Shown here piece after piece: positions 17,095-26,212 of a stretch of 36,300 bases of DNA. Source of the DNA: Bradyrhizobium lablabi (GTDB lineage: Bacteria > Pseudomonadota > Alphaproteobacteria > Rhizobiales > Xanthobacteraceae); the NCBI RefSeq assembly GCF_001440475.1, contig NZ_LLYB01000101.1, positions 28,470 to 64,769 of the forward strand. The letters run 5' to 3'. The notes below the pieces were generated by a model, which saw nothing but the letters and a program-made list of their open reading frames with translations, ran no database searches and was not told the origin of the DNA. Within the stretch, counting starts at the first letter, position 1. The number at the start of each line of letters is the position of its first letter. Both the position numbers and the translations under genes were made by a program.

Positions 17095-17912
17095 GTGCGC
17101 CGGCTCCGGGACTGTGGATCGAGAATGTCGCGCAAGCCATCGCCGAGCAGATTGAGGCCGAGCACCGTCAGGAATATGGCGAGGCCCGGGAAAATCGAGA
17201 GCCACGGCGCCGTCGTGATCTGGTCGCGGGCCTCCGACAGCATGCTGCCCCAGCTTGGATAGGGCGGGCGGATTCCAAGGCCGAGGAACGACAATGCGGC
17301 TTCGGCCAATACCGCGCCGCCCATGCCCAGCGTGCCGATCACGATGATGGGTCCGAGCATGTTCGGCAGCAACTGCGTGATCATGATGCGCATATCGCCG
17401 TAGCCGAGCACCCTTGCCGCCTGCACATAGCCCTGGCTCTTGAGCGAGAGCGTCGAGGCCCGTGCGATCCGGCAAGTGAAGGACCAGTTGGTCAGCCCGA
17501 GCGCGATCAGCAGGCTGGTCAGGCCGGGTCCAAGCACCGCCATGATGGCAAGCGCGAAGATCAGCGAGGGGATCGCGAGCATGAGATTGGTCAGCCCGTT
17601 GACGAAATCGTCCCACCAGCCGCCCCAATAGCCCGCGGTCAAGCCGAGCGTCACGCCGATGACGCTGTTGACGAGCTGCGAGACGATGCCGACCGTCAGC
17701 GAGATGCGCGCGCCGTGCACGACGCGGGAGTAAATGTCGCGGCCCTGCGCATCGGTGCCGAACCACCAGATCCAGCTCGGCGGCTCTTCCGCATTCATGA
17801 GATTGGCATCCATGACGGGATCCGTATGCGCCAGCCAGGGCGCGAACAGGCCGACGAAGATCGCAAGGGCGAACAACGCTCCGCCGATGATGAGACTGGC
17901 GCCAAGCTTCAT
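17091..17912 (-). CDS. Dipeptide-type ABC transporter permease (DppC type)
   Basis: A 273-residue inner-membrane protein. It has an N-terminal membrane helix (residues 4-27), a periplasmic segment with FGTDAQGRDIYSRVVHGAR typical of DppC/OppC N-termini, and about five further helices. The EAA loop that contacts the ATPase reads EAALSFLGLGIRPPYPSWG. Length is normal for the family. It starts 67 bases after the DppB-type gene and overlaps the DppD-type gene by 4 bases. It forms a heterodimeric pore with the DppB-type permease. Confidence 0.94.
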   Translation of the reverse strand: MKLGASLIIGGALFALAIFVGLFAPWLAHTDPVMDANLMNAEEPPSWIWWFGTDAQGRDIYSRVVHGARISLTVGIVSQLVNSVIGVTLGLTAGYWGGWWDDFVNGLTNLMLAIPSLIFALAIMAVLGPGLTSLLIALGLTNWSFTCRIARASTLSLKSQGYVQAARVLGYGDMRIMITQLLPNMLGPIIVIGTLGMGGAVLAEAALSFLGLGIRPPYPSWGSMLSEARDQITTAPWLSIFPGLAIFLTVLGLNLLGDGLRDILDPQSRSRRT

Positions 17913-17979
17913 CGCGTCCGCCCCGCCGCGGCTGGCGGTTCAGTCAATCGCGCGCAGGCATGATAACGCCGACCACCGC

Positions 17980-18915
17980 TCATGCGTATCTGATCCTGGG
18001 ATCGATCACGCCATAGAGCACGTCAATCAACATATTGGTCGCGAGAAAGAACAGCACCACGACGAAGATAGAGCCCTGCACGGCGGGAATGTCGCGCTGC
18101 AGCACACTGTCGACGAGCAGCGAACCGATGCCCGGCCAGGAGAACAATTTCTCGACCACGACCGCCTGTCCCATCAACGCGCCGAATTGCAGGCCGATCG
18201 TCGTGAGAATGATGACGAGGGCATTGCGCATCACATGCCACTTCACGACCCGGGTCTCGCTCATGCCCTTCGAGCGCGCCGTCCGGACGAAATCCGCGGT
18301 CATGATCTCGAGGACCGCGGCGCGCGTCGTCCGTGCCAGCAGCGCCATGGGCGAGACACCGAGTGTCACGGCAGGCAGGATCAGATATTTGAGCCCTCCA
18401 TCGCCATAGCCAAAACTCGGCAGCCAGCCGAGTTTCAACGCAAACAGGTACATCAGCAGCAGCCCGAGCCAGAACTTGGCCATCGAAAGACCCGACACCG
18501 CCAGGACCATCGAGATCGTGTCGACGATGCTGCCCGGTTTCAGCGCTGCGACGAAGCCGAGCGGTACGCCGATCACAATCGCAAACGTCATGGCGGCGAA
18601 TATCAATTGCAGCGTCGGCCACATCCGTTTGGCGAGCATGGTCGTGACCGGCTCGCGGGTGCGGAACGACGTCCCCAAATCGCCTGTCGCGAGCTTGGCA
18701 ATGTAGGCGCCGAAGCGGACATAGACGGGATCGTCGAGGCCGAGCTGCTTTTTCATGCGCTCCACGACCTGCGGGTCGGTCGGACCCCGGCCGTCATCGT
18801 TCATGCTCGATACGATGCTGCCAGGAACGACGCTGAACAGCACAAAGATCACCAGCACGACAGCCAGTACGGTCGGAACGGTTTGCAGGATTCGACGGAT
18901 CAGGAAGGCGAGCAT
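17980..18915 (-). CDS. Dipeptide-type ABC transporter permease (DppB type)
   Basis: A 311-residue inner-membrane protein with six predicted helices. The N-terminus MLAFLIRRILQTVPTVLAVV, the motif GDLGTSF in the first periplasmic loop and the C-terminal LFSWPGIGSLLVDSVLQRD are hallmarks of DppB/OppB permeases. Length is normal. It is the second gene of the operon, 60 bases after the binding protein. A long open frame on the opposite strand (17734-18966) has the biased composition of an antisense reading and is rejected. Confidence 0.94.
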   Translation of the reverse strand: MLAFLIRRILQTVPTVLAVVLVIFVLFSVVPGSIVSSMNDDGRGPTDPQVVERMKKQLGLDDPVYVRFGAYIAKLATGDLGTSFRTREPVTTMLAKRMWPTLQLIFAAMTFAIVIGVPLGFVAALKPGSIVDTISMVLAVSGLSMAKFWLGLLLMYLFALKLGWLPSFGYGDGGLKYLILPAVTLGVSPMALLARTTRAAVLEIMTADFVRTARSKGMSETRVVKWHVMRNALVIILTTIGLQFGALMGQAVVVEKLFSWPGIGSLLVDSVLQRDIPAVQGSIFVVVLFFLATNMLIDVLYGVIDPRIRYA

Positions 18916-18975
18916 TGGAACTGTTCCTCGCTCCCGCCATCGTGTTTTGCGATGGAGGGAGGGTGAGCGCGCGTG

Positions 18976-20571
18976 TCACTTCGCGGGCGAGGTTTCATCG
19001 ACCCAGAGGTCTTCGACGTTTTGATGGGTCAGTTCCGTCGCGTTCAGCTGAATCCCCTTGAGCCACGGCTGCACCGCCATGACCGCCTTGTTGTAGTTGA
19101 AGAACCAGACCGGCGCTTCGTCATAGAGCAGGGCATTGGCCTTTTGCAGTAGCTGGGTGCGCTTGGCGGCGTCGTCGGTCTGCCCGGCCTCATCGATCAT
19201 CTTGTCGAAGTCCGAATTCTTGAAGGTCGTGTAGTTGCAGGCCGATTGCGGTGTTGACGAGTAGAAGCATTTCAGCGCCGCCTGGGGATCCGGGCCTGTC
19301 GACATGGAATAGACATAGGCCTGGAAGTCGCCCTTCTTGATTGCGTCCGCCAGCACCGCGGTCTCGACCTGCTTGACCTTCACCTTGATGCCCACGCGGT
19401 CCAGCATCGGGATAATGGCCTCGACGATCGGCAGGCCCCAGCTTTCATTCTGACTGGTCGTCCATTCGAATTCAAAGCCGGTGGGATAGCCGGCGTCCGC
19501 GAGCAACTGCTTTGCTTTCGCGGGATCGAAGGCGTAGGGCTTCATCGTCTTGTCGTAGAGTGGCGAGGTCGATGTCAGAGGCAGCCAGCTCGTGGCGCGA
19601 TAGGCCTTGTTCTTGACCAGCTTGCTGATGATCAGGTCGGTATCGATCGCGTGATTGATCGCCTGCCGGACCCGCTTGTCGGCGAACGGCTTGAAGGTCG
19701 GGTTCATTCCCATGTGACGCGTGAAAACCTCGGCGACTTCAGCGATGGTGCCCTTGAGGTTGGGGTCGGCCTGATAGGCGACATACTGCGCCGGCCCGAG
19801 CACCGAGGTGTCGATCTCCTTGTTGCGGAAGGCGACGTCGCGCGCCGCGGCTTCGCCCATGATCGAGACGATGAGCTTGTCGGCATACGGCTTGCCTGGC
19901 TTGTAGAACCGGTCCCACCGCTCCATGACGACGCGCGATCCCGGCACATGTTCGACAAACCTGAATGGCCCGAGGCCGATCGGCTTCTGGATGAAGCCTT
20001 CCTTGGCGCCCTCATCGGCGGGATAGATCGATGTCAGCGCCGTGAAGAAATAGAAGCCTGGATCGACTTTCTCGGTCAGCTTCATTTCGAGCGTGAAGTC
20101 GTCGATCTTCTTTAAGCCGGAGATTTCCTTGGTCTGGCCCTTCTCGACCTCGGCCGCGCCCTCGATCACGCGGACAAATCGCGCGCCGGGATAGGCTTTG
20201 GTGCCGTCCATGATGCGATTGAAGCTCCAGATGACGTCGTCAGCCGTCATCTTGCGACCGTGGTGGAAATAGGCATCGTCGCGCAGCTTGAAGGTATGAA
20301 CAAGACCGCCACCCGAGACGATGACCTCCTTGGCAAGCTCCGGAACCGGCTTGCCCTCCGCGGAGTCCCAAATGTAGAGCGAGCGATGCAGACCCTTGGC
20401 GACGATCTCGTCCTGGGCGCGCTGGGTCGTATGAATGTCCATGCTGGTGAAACTCGAGCCATAGGGCGCCGTCATGCGAATGGTTCCGCCCTTGCGCGGC
20501 GTCTGGGCTTCCGCCGTGGCGGAGAGTGCCAGCCCCAAGCCAGCCACGATCGCAATCATCCTGAACATCAT
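18976..20571 (-). CDS. ABC transporter substrate-binding protein, family 5 (DppA/OppA-like)
   Basis: A 531-residue periplasmic protein. The signal peptide is MMFRMIAIVAGLGLALSATA followed by EAQ (cut near residue 22). Family-5 hallmarks are the early RKGGTIRM strand, the signature region FKLRDDAYFHHGRKMTADDV with IWSFNRI, and KPYAFDPAKAKQLLADAGYP in the second half. It captures the substrate and delivers it to the permeases. Family 5 covers peptides, opines, nickel complexes and glycosides, so the substrate is unresolved. It is first in the operon. GGAG lies before the double ATG at 20571/20568. A 275-base leader to the next gene shows no clear structure. Confidence 0.94.
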   Translation of the reverse strand: MMFRMIAIVAGLGLALSATAEAQTPRKGGTIRMTAPYGSSFTSMDIHTTQRAQDEIVAKGLHRSLYIWDSAEGKPVPELAKEVIVSGGGLVHTFKLRDDAYFHHGRKMTADDVIWSFNRIMDGTKAYPGARFVRVIEGAAEVEKGQTKEISGLKKIDDFTLEMKLTEKVDPGFYFFTALTSIYPADEGAKEGFIQKPIGLGPFRFVEHVPGSRVVMERWDRFYKPGKPYADKLIVSIMGEAAARDVAFRNKEIDTSVLGPAQYVAYQADPNLKGTIAEVAEVFTRHMGMNPTFKPFADKRVRQAINHAIDTDLIISKLVKNKAYRATSWLPLTSTSPLYDKTMKPYAFDPAKAKQLLADAGYPTGFEFEWTTSQNESWGLPIVEAIIPMLDRVGIKVKVKQVETAVLADAIKKGDFQAYVYSMSTGPDPQAALKCFYSSTPQSACNYTTFKNSDFDKMIDEAGQTDDAAKRTQLLQKANALLYDEAPVWFFNYNKAVMAVQPWLKGIQLNATELTHQNVEDLWVDETSPAK

Positions 20572-20846
20572 GTTTTCTCCAACAGCACACGCGTATTCCG
20601 ATCAGCGAGTTGACCACTCGCAGCATGTCGAGCGCAAGATCCTCGTTTCGCGTTGATGGCGATCGGGCCAATATTTGTGCAGCGCCGACGCGAGGGGAGG
20701 CAACCATAGAAAGGCAGCAAGAGGAGGGATCTGTCGGTTTCCGGCGACTCACAAATTGAAGGCGATCAGGCGTGCAGAAGGAGGCAAAGGCGTTCTGCCT
20801 ATGGCCCGCAGGCCTGGGATATCCTGCAAGCTTCTGCATGACCGTA

Positions 20847-21893
20847 TCAGGCTGCTTCGCGGCCTGCCTGCCACAGTGCGAACACCTCCTGGCGCGCGAT
20901 GCCGCGGGTAATGAACACGATGCGTGAGCGGTGGTCGGCGTCGGGCCATTCGGGGAGGGCCACCGGTGGATGGAAGATATGGTGGACGCCGTGGATCACG
21001 ACCGGCGTCTGTTCCCCGCGGAGATTGAGGATGCCCTTGACCCGCAGCAGGTCCTCTCCGCGCACGCTGCGAAGATACGCGAGCCAGTGCGAAACGGCCA
21101 TCCAGTCGAGCGGTTCGTCGAACGCGAGCATGAAGCTGGTGATCGATGTATCGTGGCTGTGATGGGCGTGATCGTGGTGCTCGTGCGCCGGCTCGCTGGA
21201 TCCTGCGAACGCCCGCTCGTTGAGCCAGCGCCCTACATCGACCGCTTTCTTCTCGGGATCGACCAGGCCGGCGCCGAATAGCCCCGCCGGATCGATCTCG
21301 CCATGCATCACGCGTTCGATCCTGGCGCCGGGGTTGAGCCGACGGAGACGCGACTCCAATGTGGCAACGTTGCTGACCAAATCGCACTTGGTGATCAGCA
21401 GCCGGTCGGCAAGCGCCACCTGCTTCACCGCTTCATATTGATGGTCGAGCTGATGAACTGCGTTGGCGGCATCTACCGTCGTCACGACGGTATCGAGCCG
21501 CAGGAAATGCGAGACCAATGGATTGTTCAGCAGCAGCTGCACGATCGGGGCAGGATCTGCCAGACCCGTGGTCTCGACCAGAATGCGGCGAAATGGCGGC
21601 ACTTCGCCGCGATCGCGTTTCACCAGCAGTGCGCGCAGCGTCTCCTCGAGGTCGCTGCGGATTGTACAACAAATACAACCGCTCGCGAGCACGGCCACCT
21701 CGCCATCGACGCGCTCGACGAGGAGATGGTCGAGACTGACTTCCCCGTATTCGTTGATAACGACGGCGCTGTCCCTCATGGCGTCGTGGCGAAGCAAGCG
21801 ATTGAGCAGTGTGGTCTTGCCGCTGCCGAGAAAGCCGGTGATCAGCGATACCGGCATGCGCTCGGCTGACTTGTCGTTCTCGAAGAGGCTCAT
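20847..21893 (-). CDS. CobW/COG0523-family GTPase (metal chaperone type)
   Basis: A 348-residue cytoplasmic G3E-family GTPase. Walker A is GFLGSGKT (20-27), followed by the family metal motif CICC (73-76), ETTGLADPAP (switch region), and TKCD as the guanine-specificity motif. A His/Asp-rich stretch, HEHHDHAHHSHD, lies between the GTPase and the C-terminal CobW_C domain and should bind metal. Such proteins insert or deliver Zn, Co or related metals to client enzymes. The frame is open to 22007, but the family begins at MSLFENDK, with GAGGG 5-6 bases upstream of 21893. It is divergent from the Tat-exported cyclase-family gene, separated by 116 bases. Confidence 0.92.
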   Translation of the reverse strand: MSLFENDKSAERMPVSLITGFLGSGKTTLLNRLLRHDAMRDSAVVINEYGEVSLDHLLVERVDGEVAVLASGCICCTIRSDLEETLRALLVKRDRGEVPPFRRILVETTGLADPAPIVQLLLNNPLVSHFLRLDTVVTTVDAANAVHQLDHQYEAVKQVALADRLLITKCDLVSNVATLESRLRRLNPGARIERVMHGEIDPAGLFGAGLVDPEKKAVDVGRWLNERAFAGSSEPAHEHHDHAHHSHDTSITSFMLAFDEPLDWMAVSHWLAYLRSVRGEDLLRVKGILNLRGEQTPVVIHGVHHIFHPPVALPEWPDADHRSRIVFITRGIARQEVFALWQAGREAA

Positions 21894-22009
21894 CGGCGCC
21901 CTCACTTCAACCGTCTTATTTTTGTCGCTGGACAGCAGCCTAGCGGAGGAGGAGCATGCCGAAAATGAATTTTTAAGCCCAGCTTCTGGGCACAACCTGG
22001 GAGGCAACG

Positions 22010-23119
22010 ATGGACGATGACGTCAGGGGCCAAGAGGAGCAACAGGAGCACAAAGGCGGAATGGCGGAAACCGATCGCCGCACCTTGCTACGCACCGCCG
22101 GCCTGGCGGGCGCTGCGGGAGCGGCGCTCGCGGGTGCGATGCATGGCAAGTTTTCGCTCGCGCCGGTCACCACAGCACAGGCGCAGACGGCCACTTCCAT
22201 GCCCAAGGGAGTGGACAAGCCATGGTGGCCCTCGAAATGGGGCAAGGACGACGAGGCCGGCGCATCCAACCACATCACGCCAGCGAAGGTGCTCGACGCC
22301 GCGAAATGGATCAAGGACGGCAAGATCTACAAGATCGGCCGCACCTATGAGGCCGCCATGCCGCTGTTCGGCGCGCGCGTGTTCGCGCTGCGCATTCCCG
22401 GCAGTCCGACCGGCGGCCCGTTCGGCGACAACAAGCTCGTTTATCACGACGAGTTTCTCGCCACCGAGATCGCCCAGACCGGCACGCAATTCGACGGCCT
22501 TGGTCATATCGGCATCCAGATGGGCAAGGATGGCGACAAGAGCGAGATGCGGTTCTACAACGGCTTCACCGCGGCAGAGATCAGCGACGCGTACGGTCTC
22601 AAGAAGCTCGGCGCTGAGAAGCTCAAGCCCCTGTTCACCCGCGCGCATCTGATCGACATGGTCGCACTCAAGGGCGGGATGATGGATGCCGGTCAGGAGA
22701 TCACCTCGGCCGATATCAAGGCGGCGCTGCAGAAGCAGAACATTCCCGAGAGCGACGTCAAGCCGGGCGACGCCATCATGTTCCATACCGGCTGGGGCTC
22801 GCTGTGGATGAAGAACAATGACCGCTTCAACAGCGGAGAGCCGGGTATCGGCCTCGACGCCGCCAAATGGGTGATTGAAAAGGACCTCGCGCTCACTGCG
22901 GCAGACAACTGGGCGGTCGAAGTGGTGCCCAATCCCGACAAGTCGCTCGCCTTTGCAGTCCATGCCGAGCTGCAGACCAAGCACGGGATACACAACCACG
23001 AGAACCTGATCTTCGACGAGCTGATCGCCGACAAGAAGTACCAGTTCGTCTATTGCTTTACCCCGGCTCCCATCAAGGGCGCGACAGGAAGCAACGGCTG
23101 CCCGATCGCGATTACATGA
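22010..23119 (+). CDS. Tat-exported cyclase-family (kynurenine formamidase-like) hydrolase
   Basis: A 369-residue protein of the cyclase family (PF04199). A twin-arginine signal is visible: TDRRTLLR followed by Ala/Gly-rich AGLAGAAGAALAGA, so a folded, probably metal-loaded protein is exported to the periplasm. The family metal motif GTHxDxPxH reads GTQFDGLGH here (158-166), so the first His is Gln160 while Asp162 and His166 remain. Downstream PGDAIMFHTGW is typical. Members hydrolyse amides such as N-formylkynurenine or lactone-like compounds; the substrate here is unknown. GGGAGG lies 5 bases before the ATG at 22010. An ATG at 22061, next to the Tat motif, is an equally plausible start. It is divergent from the CobW GTPase. 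Confidence 0.87.
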   Translation: MDDDVRGQEEQQEHKGGMAETDRRTLLRTAGLAGAAGAALAGAMHGKFSLAPVTTAQAQTATSMPKGVDKPWWPSKWGKDDEAGASNHITPAKVLDAAKWIKDGKIYKIGRTYEAAMPLFGARVFALRIPGSPTGGPFGDNKLVYHDEFLATEIAQTGTQFDGLGHIGIQMGKDGDKSEMRFYNGFTAAEISDAYGLKKLGAEKLKPLFTRAHLIDMVALKGGMMDAGQEITSADIKAALQKQNIPESDVKPGDAIMFHTGWGSLWMKNNDRFNSGEPGIGLDAAKWVIEKDLALTAADNWAVEVVPNPDKSLAFAVHAELQTKHGIHNHENLIFDELIADKKYQFVYCFTPAPIKGATGSNGCPIAIT

Positions 23120-23133
23120 CGCAGTCGTATGGC

Positions 23134-23158
23134 GCGTGGGCGGGCGGACCGCCCACGC
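23134..23158 (+). terminator. Strong hairpin after the cyclase-family gene
   Basis: A 10-bp perfect stem GCGTGGGCGG / CCGCCCACGC with a 5-base loop begins 15 bases after the stop codon. There is no T-run after it, so it may act as an mRNA stabiliser or a Rho-assisted terminator and not a classic intrinsic one. Confidence 0.5.
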
Positions 23159-23393
23159 CGGTATTCGGCTTCGGTATCGAATCCACCCTGACGAAGACGG
23201 GCGCTTTCAGCGGTCTTCATGTCATGCGAATTTGGCACGTGATGGCCACAGAGCCAGCCGCGCCGCATACCTTGCAGACAAGGCAAACCGTTGATCTGCA
23301 TCAAATGGAAATATCGGAAATCGCTGACTAAGGAGCGTGGAGGCAGTCCTGGTCTCCAACCTCGAGGGAGGCTCAACAGAAGGAGGTAACATC

Positions 23394-23855
23394 ATGCGCA
23401 GATTCGAAGCTGTATGTTTCTCACTGTTACTATCGGTAATTCCCGCGACTGCATCAGATCAAAATCTCAAGGACGAACTTGGTAAGGTAGCTTCATCATA
23501 TGAGCAGCACTTCAACAAGCAGGATGCTGCAGGCATTACTTCTCTTTTTACGAAGGACTACCTGCGTGTGACTCAGAATGGAATTGAGCCTGACAACACG
23601 AAGTATTACGAAGGCGCGTTCAAGAATGGCATGAACCATCTGGAAATAAAGACGAGCGACGTTCAAGAACTATCAGAGAACATGGTGATGCAAACCGGCG
23701 AAGCTCGCGTCACCGGCAAGAGCGAGAAAGGTGATCCGCTGGAGGCAAATGTTATTTGGTCGTCAGTTAATGTTCGCGAAAACGGTCAATGGAAGATCCG
23801 TATGCTGACGTCGGTTCCCAAGCCGCCGCCGCAGGCGCAACAAGCAGCAAAGTAA
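23394..23855 (+). CDS. Secreted SnoaL/NTF2-like (DUF4440-type) protein
   Basis: A 153-residue protein. Residues 1-20 are a signal peptide (MRRFEAVCFSLLLSVIPATA). The mature part follows the NTF2-like plan: a first helix YEQHFNKQDAAGITSLFTKD, a strand/helix middle with YYEGAFK, and closing strands VIWSSVNVRENGQWKIRML. The AGGAGG ribosome site 6-8 bases before the ATG at 23394 is excellent and rules out the longer frame from 23337. Function within this fold varies (isomerases, binding proteins, immunity proteins), so none is assigned. The gene is much poorer in GC than its neighbours, which suggests recent acquisition. Confidence 0.8.
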   Translation: MRRFEAVCFSLLLSVIPATASDQNLKDELGKVASSYEQHFNKQDAAGITSLFTKDYLRVTQNGIEPDNTKYYEGAFKNGMNHLEIKTSDVQELSENMVMQTGEARVTGKSEKGDPLEANVIWSSVNVRENGQWKIRMLTSVPKPPPQAQQAAK

Positions 23856-23919
23856 CTCTCAAGAAGATGACGACGGTGGCCCTGGCTCAAACGCATCGGC
23901 GGGCTTCCGGCCACAAAAA

Positions 23920-23940
23920 GGGGCGGCTCGCTGCCGCCCC
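23920..23940. terminator. Probable bidirectional intrinsic terminator
   Basis: An 8-bp perfect GC stem, GGGGCGGC / GCCGCCCC with loop TCGCT, is preceded by AAAAA on the plus strand. It therefore reads as a hairpin plus T-run on the minus strand and as a hairpin plus TT on the plus strand. It follows the SnoaL-like gene. Confidence 0.65.
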
Positions 23941-24464
23941 TTCCATGTCGTTCACCAGTGTCGGACGCCGGATCGGGCGACGGGAAGTTGTGCCGCTTCC
24001 GGCTTGTCATCCGCTGCCGCGGTCAGCGTCTCCCGCTGGCGTCGCCGACAGAATAGGATGCCGTCAGCCCTGTGCGCCGTGGTCGGAGTCAGCTCAAGGT
24101 TGCCGCAACCGACAGGCGGTCCACAAAAAAACAACAATCCGGTCAACTAATGGCGCCGGCATCGAGGGACGTGTCATGGTGCACCGCACCGACATCGCCG
24201 GGGGCAGGACGGGGCAGGTAAGCCCCGCCAATGATTGCATGTGCCGCCGTGCACTGAACGGTACCTTCCTCGAAAACAATCCCTTCGCCCGAACCTCAGC
24301 CCGCTTCTTATCCAGGCGAAACGAGGTGCTGCCGTTTCTTCACGGCAGTCTTGCCTGTCCACGCCATCTACCTGGAACTCCCGACCCGATGAGGAATTGA
24401 GGCATCCTGGAAGGGTCGCGACGAAAATTCGGCCCACCAAACAAACGACAAGGGGAGGATGCAG
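23941..24464. other. Long leader region upstream of the PQQ dehydrogenase operon
   Basis: About 520 bases without a credible gene. Frames such as 23789-24400 show no protein-like features. The promoter and any control site for the dehydrogenase operon must lie here. An A-rich patch occurs at 24122-24138. I could not recognise an operator. Confidence 0.5.
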
Positions 24465-26204
24465 ATGATTTTCCATGATCGATATCTTGTCGGCTGCGCC
24501 GCGCTGGCGGTGGCAGCCCTGGTCACTATCCCGCCGGCGCACGCTCAGGCGCCGACGCAACCGACCGACGCAGCCCTGAATGCCGAGGCGGCCCAGAACG
24601 ACTGGCCGACGCATCACGGCACCTACAAATCCTATCATTACAGCGGCCTCGACCAGATCAATACCGGCAACGTCAAGAATCTCGAAGTCGCCTGGATGCA
24701 TTTTCCGGAGCGCGCCACCCGCGGCATTCAGTCGACGCCGCTGGCCCTTGACGGCGTGCTGTACTATTCGGGCTCCTACAGCCGGGTCTACGCACTTGAC
24801 GGCGCGACCGGCAAGACGATCTGGGCCTATGCGCCGGAGCTCGACGAGGAGCTGGTCGCCAAGCAGACGCACTCGCCCTACAACCGCGGCATCGCCATCG
24901 GACACGGCAATCTCTATGTCGGCACGGTCGATGGTCGGCTGATCGCGCTCGAGCTGAAGACCGGCAAGCCGGTATGGGACACGAAGCTGCTGGATTCCAA
25001 GAAGATGACGGTCGGCTTCACCGGCGCGCCGCTGGTGGTGAAGGACAAGGTGATCATCGGCGCCCAGGGCGGCGAATGGCCCCATCGCGGGCCGATCTTC
25101 GGCGTGGATGGCAAGACCGGAGCGAAGAAATGGGAATTCTTCACGGTCGCCGGCACCGAAGAGGCCATGAAGACCTGGGGTGGTGACTCCTGGCGGACCG
25201 GGGGCGGCGGGGGCTGGATGCCCGGAGCCTATGATCCGGAAACCAATGCAGTGTGGTGGGGCACCGCCAACCCGGCACCGCTCTATGACTGGGGAGGCGC
25301 GGACTGGAAGAAGAGCGGACCGCGGCCGGGCGAGAACCTCTATACGACATCGGTCATCGCGCTCGATCCCGACACCGGCAAGCTCAAATTCTACCATCAG
25401 GAGCTGCCGCACGATGCCTGGGACTTCGACTCGTCCGTGGGCGAGTTCGTCATGATCGACCGCGGCGGCAAGAAGCTCGTGGTGCACGCGAACAAGGGCG
25501 GACACATCTTCGTCTACGATCGTTCCAACGCCAAGATCGAGAACGTCTGGCCGCTGGTCAAGAACATCAACTTCGTCAAGAGCATCGACCCGAAGACCGG
25601 CGAGTTGATCGGTCGCCGCGATCTCGTGGAAGGCAAGGTGGACCCGCCATTGTGCCCGGCTATCGCCGGCGGCATCAGCTGGAACTCCGGTGCCTACAGC
25701 CCCAAGAACGGGCTGTTCTACCGGATCGGGCAGGAGTGGTGCATGGAGTTGACCGTCGAGAAGACCACGCCGATCCTGGAGCCGATGGCCCAGCTCAACA
25801 TCGGCGCGACGTTCAAGTTTATCCCGCCTCCGGACGGACCGGCCCGCGGTCATCTTAGCGCCCGCGATCCCGTCACTGGCGCCAAGAAGTGGGAGGTCAC
25901 GTACCCGCAACCGCCGCTCGCCAGCGTTCTCGCCACGGCGGGCAATCTGGTATTCGTGCCGGATTCCGTAGGCATCGTGCACGCCTACAATGCCGACACC
26001 GGCGAAGAGCTCTGGTCGCGCAACAACGGCATGGGACACAACGCTGGCATCATCAGCTACATGGCCGGCGGCAAGCAGTACGTCGCCGTACCGGCGGGCT
26101 GGGGCAGCCTGGTGGCCGACGAGTTCGTCGCGCTCTATGGCGAGCCCTTCAAGAGCATGCCGAAGAATACCGGTGCCCTGGTTGTCTTCGCGCTCAGACA
26201 ATGA
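24465..26204 (+). CDS. PQQ-dependent alcohol dehydrogenase, predicted lanthanide type (XoxF/ExaF-like)
   Basis: A 579-residue periplasmic quinoprotein with a signal peptide (cut after AHA near residue 28) and an eight-bladed propeller with repeated W-motifs (YALDGATGKTIWAY, IALELKTGKPVWD, HAYNADTGEELW). Metal and catalytic residues are visible: Glu204 (GGEWPHRG), Asn269 (TANPAP) and catalytic Asp320 in HDAWDFD. Asp322, two residues after the catalytic Asp, matches the extra ligand known from lanthanide enzymes, where calcium enzymes have Ala, Ser or Thr. The adjacent Cys-Cys pair of methanol dehydrogenases is missing; that place reads THSPYNRG. The oxidised alcohol is unknown. The ATG at 24465 has GGGAGG 6 bases upstream; an ATG at 24459 is too close to it. 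The cytochrome and binding-protein genes follow. Confidence 0.93.
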   Translation: MIFHDRYLVGCAALAVAALVTIPPAHAQAPTQPTDAALNAEAAQNDWPTHHGTYKSYHYSGLDQINTGNVKNLEVAWMHFPERATRGIQSTPLALDGVLYYSGSYSRVYALDGATGKTIWAYAPELDEELVAKQTHSPYNRGIAIGHGNLYVGTVDGRLIALELKTGKPVWDTKLLDSKKMTVGFTGAPLVVKDKVIIGAQGGEWPHRGPIFGVDGKTGAKKWEFFTVAGTEEAMKTWGGDSWRTGGGGGWMPGAYDPETNAVWWGTANPAPLYDWGGADWKKSGPRPGENLYTTSVIALDPDTGKLKFYHQELPHDAWDFDSSVGEFVMIDRGGKKLVVHANKGGHIFVYDRSNAKIENVWPLVKNINFVKSIDPKTGELIGRRDLVEGKVDPPLCPAIAGGISWNSGAYSPKNGLFYRIGQEWCMELTVEKTTPILEPMAQLNIGATFKFIPPPDGPARGHLSARDPVTGAKKWEVTYPQPPLASVLATAGNLVFVPDSVGIVHAYNADTGEELWSRNNGMGHNAGIISYMAGGKQYVAVPAGWGSLVADEFVALYGEPFKSMPKNTGALVVFALRQ

Positions 26205-26212
26205 CACGCGCG

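Noticed and set aside
17095..17766. N-terminal extension of the DppD-type ATPase frame
   Set aside because: It is an out-of-frame reading of the DppC-type permease gene. The ATGA overlap at 17091-17094 and the family start place the real Met at 17094.
17734..18966. 410-codon plus-strand open frame
   Set aside because: It is antisense to two clear permease genes, rich in His, Asp and Arg as antisense readings of membrane genes in high-GC DNA are, and has no family pattern.
24465..26204. Classical MxaF/XoxF methanol dehydrogenase
   Set aside because: The adjacent Cys pair is missing and the cytochrome is unusually small, so methanol as substrate cannot be assumed.
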